59,246 nt of DNA, from NCBI GenBank assembly GCA_004376375.1, contig SOJX01000086.1:1-59246 (forward strand), in the 5' to 3' direction. This DNA is from Planctomycetota bacterium. GTDB taxonomy: Bacteria > Planctomycetota > E44-bin39. Below the pieces are notes generated by a model. It was not told the DNA's origin, made no database searches, and was given only the letters and a program-made list of their open reading frames with translations. Made by a program: the position numbers and the translations under genes. Numbering within the stretch: position 1 is the stretch's first letter; the number at the start of each line of letters is the position of its first letter. Below, piece after piece: positions 56,260 to 59,246 of this stretch.

Positions 56260-56289
56260 TGTAGGGGCAAGGCATGCCTTGCCCCTACA
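56260..56289. repeat. 30-bp perfect palindrome of the TGTAGGGGC family in the sucC leader
   Basis: TGTAGGGGCAAGGCA and its exact complement form a perfect 30-bp palindrome. Its last bases (ACA) abut the AGGAAAG ribosome site of sucC, so the folded RNA stem would lie directly against that site. Confidence 0.95.
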
Positions 56290-56299
56290 GGAAAGAAAC

Positions 56300-57466
56300 A
56301 TGAACATCCACGAATACCAGGCTAAAGAGTTCTTCAAACGCTATCGAATACCGATCCCGAACGGTATCGTGGCGGGAACTCCGGAAGAAGCAGCCGACGC
56401 GGCCTTCAAGCTGGAGACGCAGCGCGTGGTCGTCAAGGCCCAGGTGAAGGCGGGCGGGCGCGGTAAGGGCGGCGGCGTGAAAGTCGTACCGCCGAAGGAG
56501 GCATCCGCTGCCGCGGCCGCGATGTTCGAATCCGGCATCAAGACGCACCAGACTGGCGGCAAGGCGCTGCCGGTAAGACAGGTGCTGGTCGAGGAGGGCG
56601 TGGAGTTCGAATCGGGCGCTGACGAGTACTACCTCGCGATAATTCTCGACCGCAGCGCGGAGAAGCCGGTAGTCATGGCGTCGGCCGAAGGCGGCATGGA
56701 TATCGAGGCCGTTCCGGAAGAGAAAATCCTCAAAATGCATTTCGACGTATCCACGGGCGTCTGGGCTTTTGAGGCGCGCAACCTCGGCCTCGAGCTCGGC
56801 CTTGCTCCGAGGGCCGCGGGTGCGTTCGCGAGGGTGGTTGTCGCGCTGGGGAAACTCTTCGTCGAAGAGGATGCCTCGCTTGCCGAAATCAATCCCCTTA
56901 TCGTGAAGCCGGAAGGCACCGCGCTCGCGATTGACGCGAAGCTGAACTTCGACGACAGCGCGATGTTCCGCCACAAAAAGACCGCTCTGCTCGAAGACCT
57001 GGGCGACATGCTCGATTCCGAGAAGAAGGCCCGCGAGCTCGACCTGGCTTATATCCCGCTTGACGAGGGAAATATCGGCTGCATCGTCAACGGCGCCGGG
57101 CTCGCGATGGCGACGATGGACGTGATCCAGGCCGTGGGGGGCGCGCCCGCAAACTTCCTCGACGTCGGCGGCGGCGCTTCAAAGGAAAAAGTCACCGAGG
57201 CGATAAAGATCGTCCTTTCCGATTCCAAGGTTAAGACGATTTTCATAAACATCTTCGGCGGCATTATGCGGTGCGACGTTATCGCCGAGGGCATGGTCGC
57301 CGCGGCACAGGAACTCGGACTGAAGTTACCGCTGGTCGTCCGGCTTGCGGGTAATAAAGCTGCGGAAGGCAAGGAAATCCTGAACAAGAGCGGGCTTTCG
57401 CTCATTACCGCAAACGATATGCGCGACGGCGCTGAAAAAGCGGTCAAGGCCGCGGCGGAGGCATAG
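56300..57466 (+). CDS. sucC: Succinate-CoA ligase, beta subunit
   Basis: This is the ATP-grasp subunit of succinyl-CoA synthetase, which couples succinyl-CoA cleavage to nucleoside triphosphate formation in the TCA cycle. The 388 residues match the family: MNIHEYQAKEFFKRY at the start, VVKAQVKAGGRGKGGGVK, GCIVNGAGLAMATMD, NFLDVGGGA and NIFGGIMRCD. An AGGAAAG site precedes the ATG at 56300. sucD starts at the next base after the stop. I see no sigma-70 promoter between the upstream terminator and the gene. Confidence 0.97.
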   Translation: MNIHEYQAKEFFKRYRIPIPNGIVAGTPEEAADAAFKLETQRVVVKAQVKAGGRGKGGGVKVVPPKEASAAAAAMFESGIKTHQTGGKALPVRQVLVEEGVEFESGADEYYLAIILDRSAEKPVVMASAEGGMDIEAVPEEKILKMHFDVSTGVWAFEARNLGLELGLAPRAAGAFARVVVALGKLFVEEDASLAEINPLIVKPEGTALAIDAKLNFDDSAMFRHKKTALLEDLGDMLDSEKKARELDLAYIPLDEGNIGCIVNGAGLAMATMDVIQAVGGAPANFLDVGGGASKEKVTEAIKIVLSDSKVKTIFINIFGGIMRCDVIAEGMVAAAQELGLKLPLVVRLAGNKAAEGKEILNKSGLSLITANDMRDGAEKAVKAAAEA

Positions 57467-58348
57467 ATGAGTATCCTGGTGAATCGCGATACTCGTATTC
57501 TTATCCAGAACATCGGCAACTTCGGCGAGTTCCACGCGAAGCTGACGCAGGGGTTCGGAGGCGCACCCGTCGTCGCCGCGACGAAAATCGGCAAAGGCGG
57601 AACGAAGATCGCCGACGTTCCCGTTTTCGAAACCGTCGAGGAAGCGGTACGCGAAACCGGCGCGACCGCGTCCGGAGTTTTCGTTCCCGCGTTCGCCGCC
57701 GCCGACGCGATAATGGAAGCCGCCGACGCGGGTATAAAAGTAATTGTCGTCGTCACCGAAGGCATACCCGCGCTCGACATGGTGCGCGCGAAGGAATTCG
57801 CGAAATCGAAAGGCGCGAGGATAATCGGCCCGAACTCGCCCGGCGTCGTCGTGCCGGAAGAGTGCCGCATCGGCATCGCGCCCGTTGATATTTACCGAAA
57901 AGGAACCGTCGGCGTAATCAGCCGCTCGGGCACGCTTACCTACGTCGGCGTGAACCAGGTGACCGAGCTCGGTCACGGCCAGTCGACCGTCATCGGCATC
58001 GGCGGCGACCCGGTGCCGGGCACGACATTCGTGGATTTGCTTCGCCTGTTCGAGGACGACCCGGAAACCGAGGGCATAATGCTTATCGGCGAGATCGGCG
58101 GCTCGGCCGAGGAAGAGGCCGCGGCATTTATCAGCGAGCACGTTACAAAGCCGGTCTGCGCGTTTATCGCGGGCGCGACCGCGCCCCCGGGGAAGCGGAT
58201 GGGTCATGCAGGCGCCGTAATCCTGCGGGGTAAGGGAACGGCCGCATCCAAGATTCAGGCTTTCGAAGATACCGGCAAGGTTGCGGTCGCAAAACTGCCG
58301 AGCCAGATTGGCGAAACCATGATCACCGCGCTCCGGAAGAAGAAATAA
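57467..58348 (+). CDS. sucD: Succinate-CoA ligase, alpha subunit
   Basis: This is the CoA-binding and phospho-His subunit (293 aa). The catalytic His is H247 in [28 protein letters not shown] and [12 protein letters not shown] are standard. The N-terminal CoA-binding loop departs from the usual pattern: [13 protein letters not shown] replaces the common QGFTGSQGTFH type and is one residue shorter, and TKIGKGG replaces VTPGKGG. The enzyme is probably active, but the loop may alter CoA handling. It begins directly after sucC's TAG, so the pair is co-translated. Confidence 0.96.
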   Translation: MSILVNRDTRILIQNIGNFGEFHAKLTQGFGGAPVVAATKIGKGGTKIADVPVFETVEEAVRETGATASGVFVPAFAAADAIMEAADAGIKVIVVVTEGIPALDMVRAKEFAKSKGARIIGPNSPGVVVPEECRIGIAPVDIYRKGTVGVISRSGTLTYVGVNQVTELGHGQSTVIGIGGDPVPGTTFVDLLRLFEDDPETEGIMLIGEIGGSAEEEAAAFISEHVTKPVCAFIAGATAPPGKRMGHAGAVILRGKGTAASKIQAFEDTGKVAVAKLPSQIGETMITALRKKK

Positions 58349-58456
58349 AGGAACAAGGGAACAAGGGAACAAGGGAATAAGGAAATAAGAAAATAAGGAA
58401 ATAAGGAAATATAACCGACGAACCGACGAACCGAACAACCGAATAACCGAATAACT
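58349..58456. repeat. GGAACAAG, GGAAATAA and AATAACCG word arrays
   Basis: GGGAACAA words (58350-58375) grade into GGAAATAA words (to about 58410), then GACGAACC/AATAACCG words (58415-58456), right after the sucD stop. The final word is shared with 16447-16482. Confidence 0.92.
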
Positions 58457-58467
58457 GGCTATAAATA

Positions 58468-59246
58468 ATGCGCGAAGCGTCAAACGAAATAAGCCGCAGA
58501 GAGTTTGTGCGCAGGAGCGTCTTTTCCGCCGCCGCGGTGGCGGTCGGCGGCACAATCTTTTCCGCACCCGCCGAAGCGGCGCAGAATCAGCATCCAGCCG
58601 GCAACTATTCAAAACTGCTTCAGAACGGCAGTCAGGATTTTCTCAACCCTCACGGCCTTGCATTCGCGCCTGACGGTTGTCTTCTCGTCTGCGACAGCGG
58701 CCGCTACCAGGTGCGTAAATTCCGGCCCGACGGAACCGAAGTCACCGACGGATTCCCTCTCGGTATAAATCCGTTCAATCCGCCTCTCGACCGCGAAATC
58801 GTGGATGATTCGCTTCTGAACTTCCCCGAGGACGTAGCGGTCGCGCCCGACGGGACGGTGTATGTCGCGTCAACCTGTTCGGGCGAGGTCGTGGTGTTCG
58901 ACGCTTCCGGAAACCGGATAGGCACCGTGGGAATCCTCGGCCCGCGTGACGGCGAGTTGTATATGCCGGGCGCACTGGCGCACGGGCCTGACGGGCTTCT
59001 GGTCGCCGACAGCAGAAACGCCAGAATTCAGGTTTTCGATTCAGACGGTGGTTTCAGAAAAGCGTTCTGGCGCGTCGAGGTCAGGGGCGAAAAGAAAAAC
59101 GGCAAAGACGGATACGAAAAAGAATACCGCGACCTCTTCCGCACGGCGACGTGCGTGGCCGTTACACCGGACGGGAGAATCGTCGCGTCCGACGAGTCGA
59201 CCGACAGCGTCTTTTTCATAATAACCAAGGAAGACCGGGTCGAAGT
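58468..59246 (+). CDS. Tat-exported NHL-repeat protein (partial)
   Basis: The frame is open from ATG 58468 to the window edge (259 codons seen, no stop). The N-terminus has a twin-arginine signal, SRREFVRRSVFSAAAVAVGG, ending near the Ala-rich APAEAA, so the folded protein is exported by Tat, often a sign of a bound cofactor or rapid folding. The mature part has NHL beta-propeller strands: GLAFAPDGCLLVCDSGRYQV, DVAVAPDGTVYVASTCSGEV and ALAHGPDGLLVADSRNARIQ, at about 55-60 residue spacing. No ribosome site is visible; a word array lies just upstream. Function is unknown; the C-terminus is missing. Confidence 0.8.
   Translation, partial: MREASNEISRREFVRRSVFSAAAVAVGGTIFSAPAEAAQNQHPAGNYSKLLQNGSQDFLNPHGLAFAPDGCLLVCDSGRYQVRKFRPDGTEVTDGFPLGINPFNPPLDREIVDDSLLNFPEDVAVAPDGTVYVASTCSGEVVVFDASGNRIGTVGILGPRDGELYMPGALAHGPDGLLVADSRNARIQVFDSDGGFRKAFWRVEVRGEKKNGKDGYEKEYRDLFRTATCVAVTPDGRIVASDESTDSVFFIITKEDRVE

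Noticed and set aside
1..59246. tRNA or rRNA genes
   Set aside because: No cloverleaf with a GGTTCGAATCC-type T-arm and no rRNA core sequence was seen on either strand.

Overview
This window looks like a chromosomal segment of an environmental bacterium, most plausibly from Planctomycetota or a close PVC-type lineage. That placement is an inference. It rests on two proteins built of prenyltransferase/squalene-cyclase-type alpha-alpha repeats, a YdjY-like lipoprotein, a menaquinone pathway that runs through futalosine, ribosomal proteins S9 and S2 with long Ala/Glu/Pro/Lys-rich extensions, and many secreted or lipid-anchored proteins of unknown role. I see no rRNA, tRNA, phage, plasmid or CRISPR genes.

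Layout. 0.1-1.2 kb: rplM-rpsI. 1.3-5.4 kb: a membrane C39-like peptidase and a large secreted alpha-alpha repeat protein. 5.7-8.7 kb: carA, a GNAT acetyltransferase and a CPBP protease. 8.9-13.4 kb: a tightly overlapping menaquinone operon (ubiX-type, ubiA-type, mqnE, mqnA, mqnC). 13.4-18.7 kb: phosphofructokinase on the minus strand, then surface-polysaccharide genes (O-antigen ligase-like, WbqC, GT-C). 19.2-22.1 kb, minus: the classic rpsB-tsf-pyrH-frr run. 22.3-26.7 kb: dipeptidase, nitrilase-fold protein and a two-component system. 26.8-31.0 kb, minus: acpS, an ECF sigma factor, and a 1006-residue membrane protein that joins an anti-sigma zinc domain to alpha-2-macroglobulin-type domains. 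31.2-36.9 kb: UvrD/PcrA helicase, pseudouridine synthase, and a nitroreductase/cNMP-domain/PATAN fusion. 37.3-40.3 kb, minus: two glycan-synthesis membrane enzymes. 40.5-49.6 kb: esterase, RNase H-like, metallo-beta-lactamase, beta-propeller lipoprotein, amidase, HEAT lipoprotein, DUF366 protein, 2-hydroxyacyl-CoA dehydratase-like protein and a flippase-like membrane protein. 49.8-54.3 kb: thioredoxin (minus), YdjY lipoprotein, a membrane protein and a second alpha-alpha repeat lipoprotein. 55.2-59.2 kb: an ABC ATPase, sucCD, and a Tat-exported NHL-propeller protein cut by the window end.

Two things stand out. First, the ECF sigma plus alpha-2-macroglobulin-like anti-sigma pair would be a transmembrane switch whose outside part resembles a protease trap; I know of no described system of this design. 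Second, nearly every gap of any size is made of a small vocabulary of 7-8 bp words in tandem, often as two opposed arms, together with two families of GC-rich palindromes. The same words recur at distant loci and run into the 3' ends of genes, supplying stop codons and last residues. Two convergent, unrelated genes both end in Lys-Asp-Glu-Val-stop from the same word.

Promoters were called by eye as -35/-10 pairs with 15-17 bp spacing. Starts were chosen from homology, Shine-Dalgarno sites and overlap with upstream stops; several genes use TTG or GTG.
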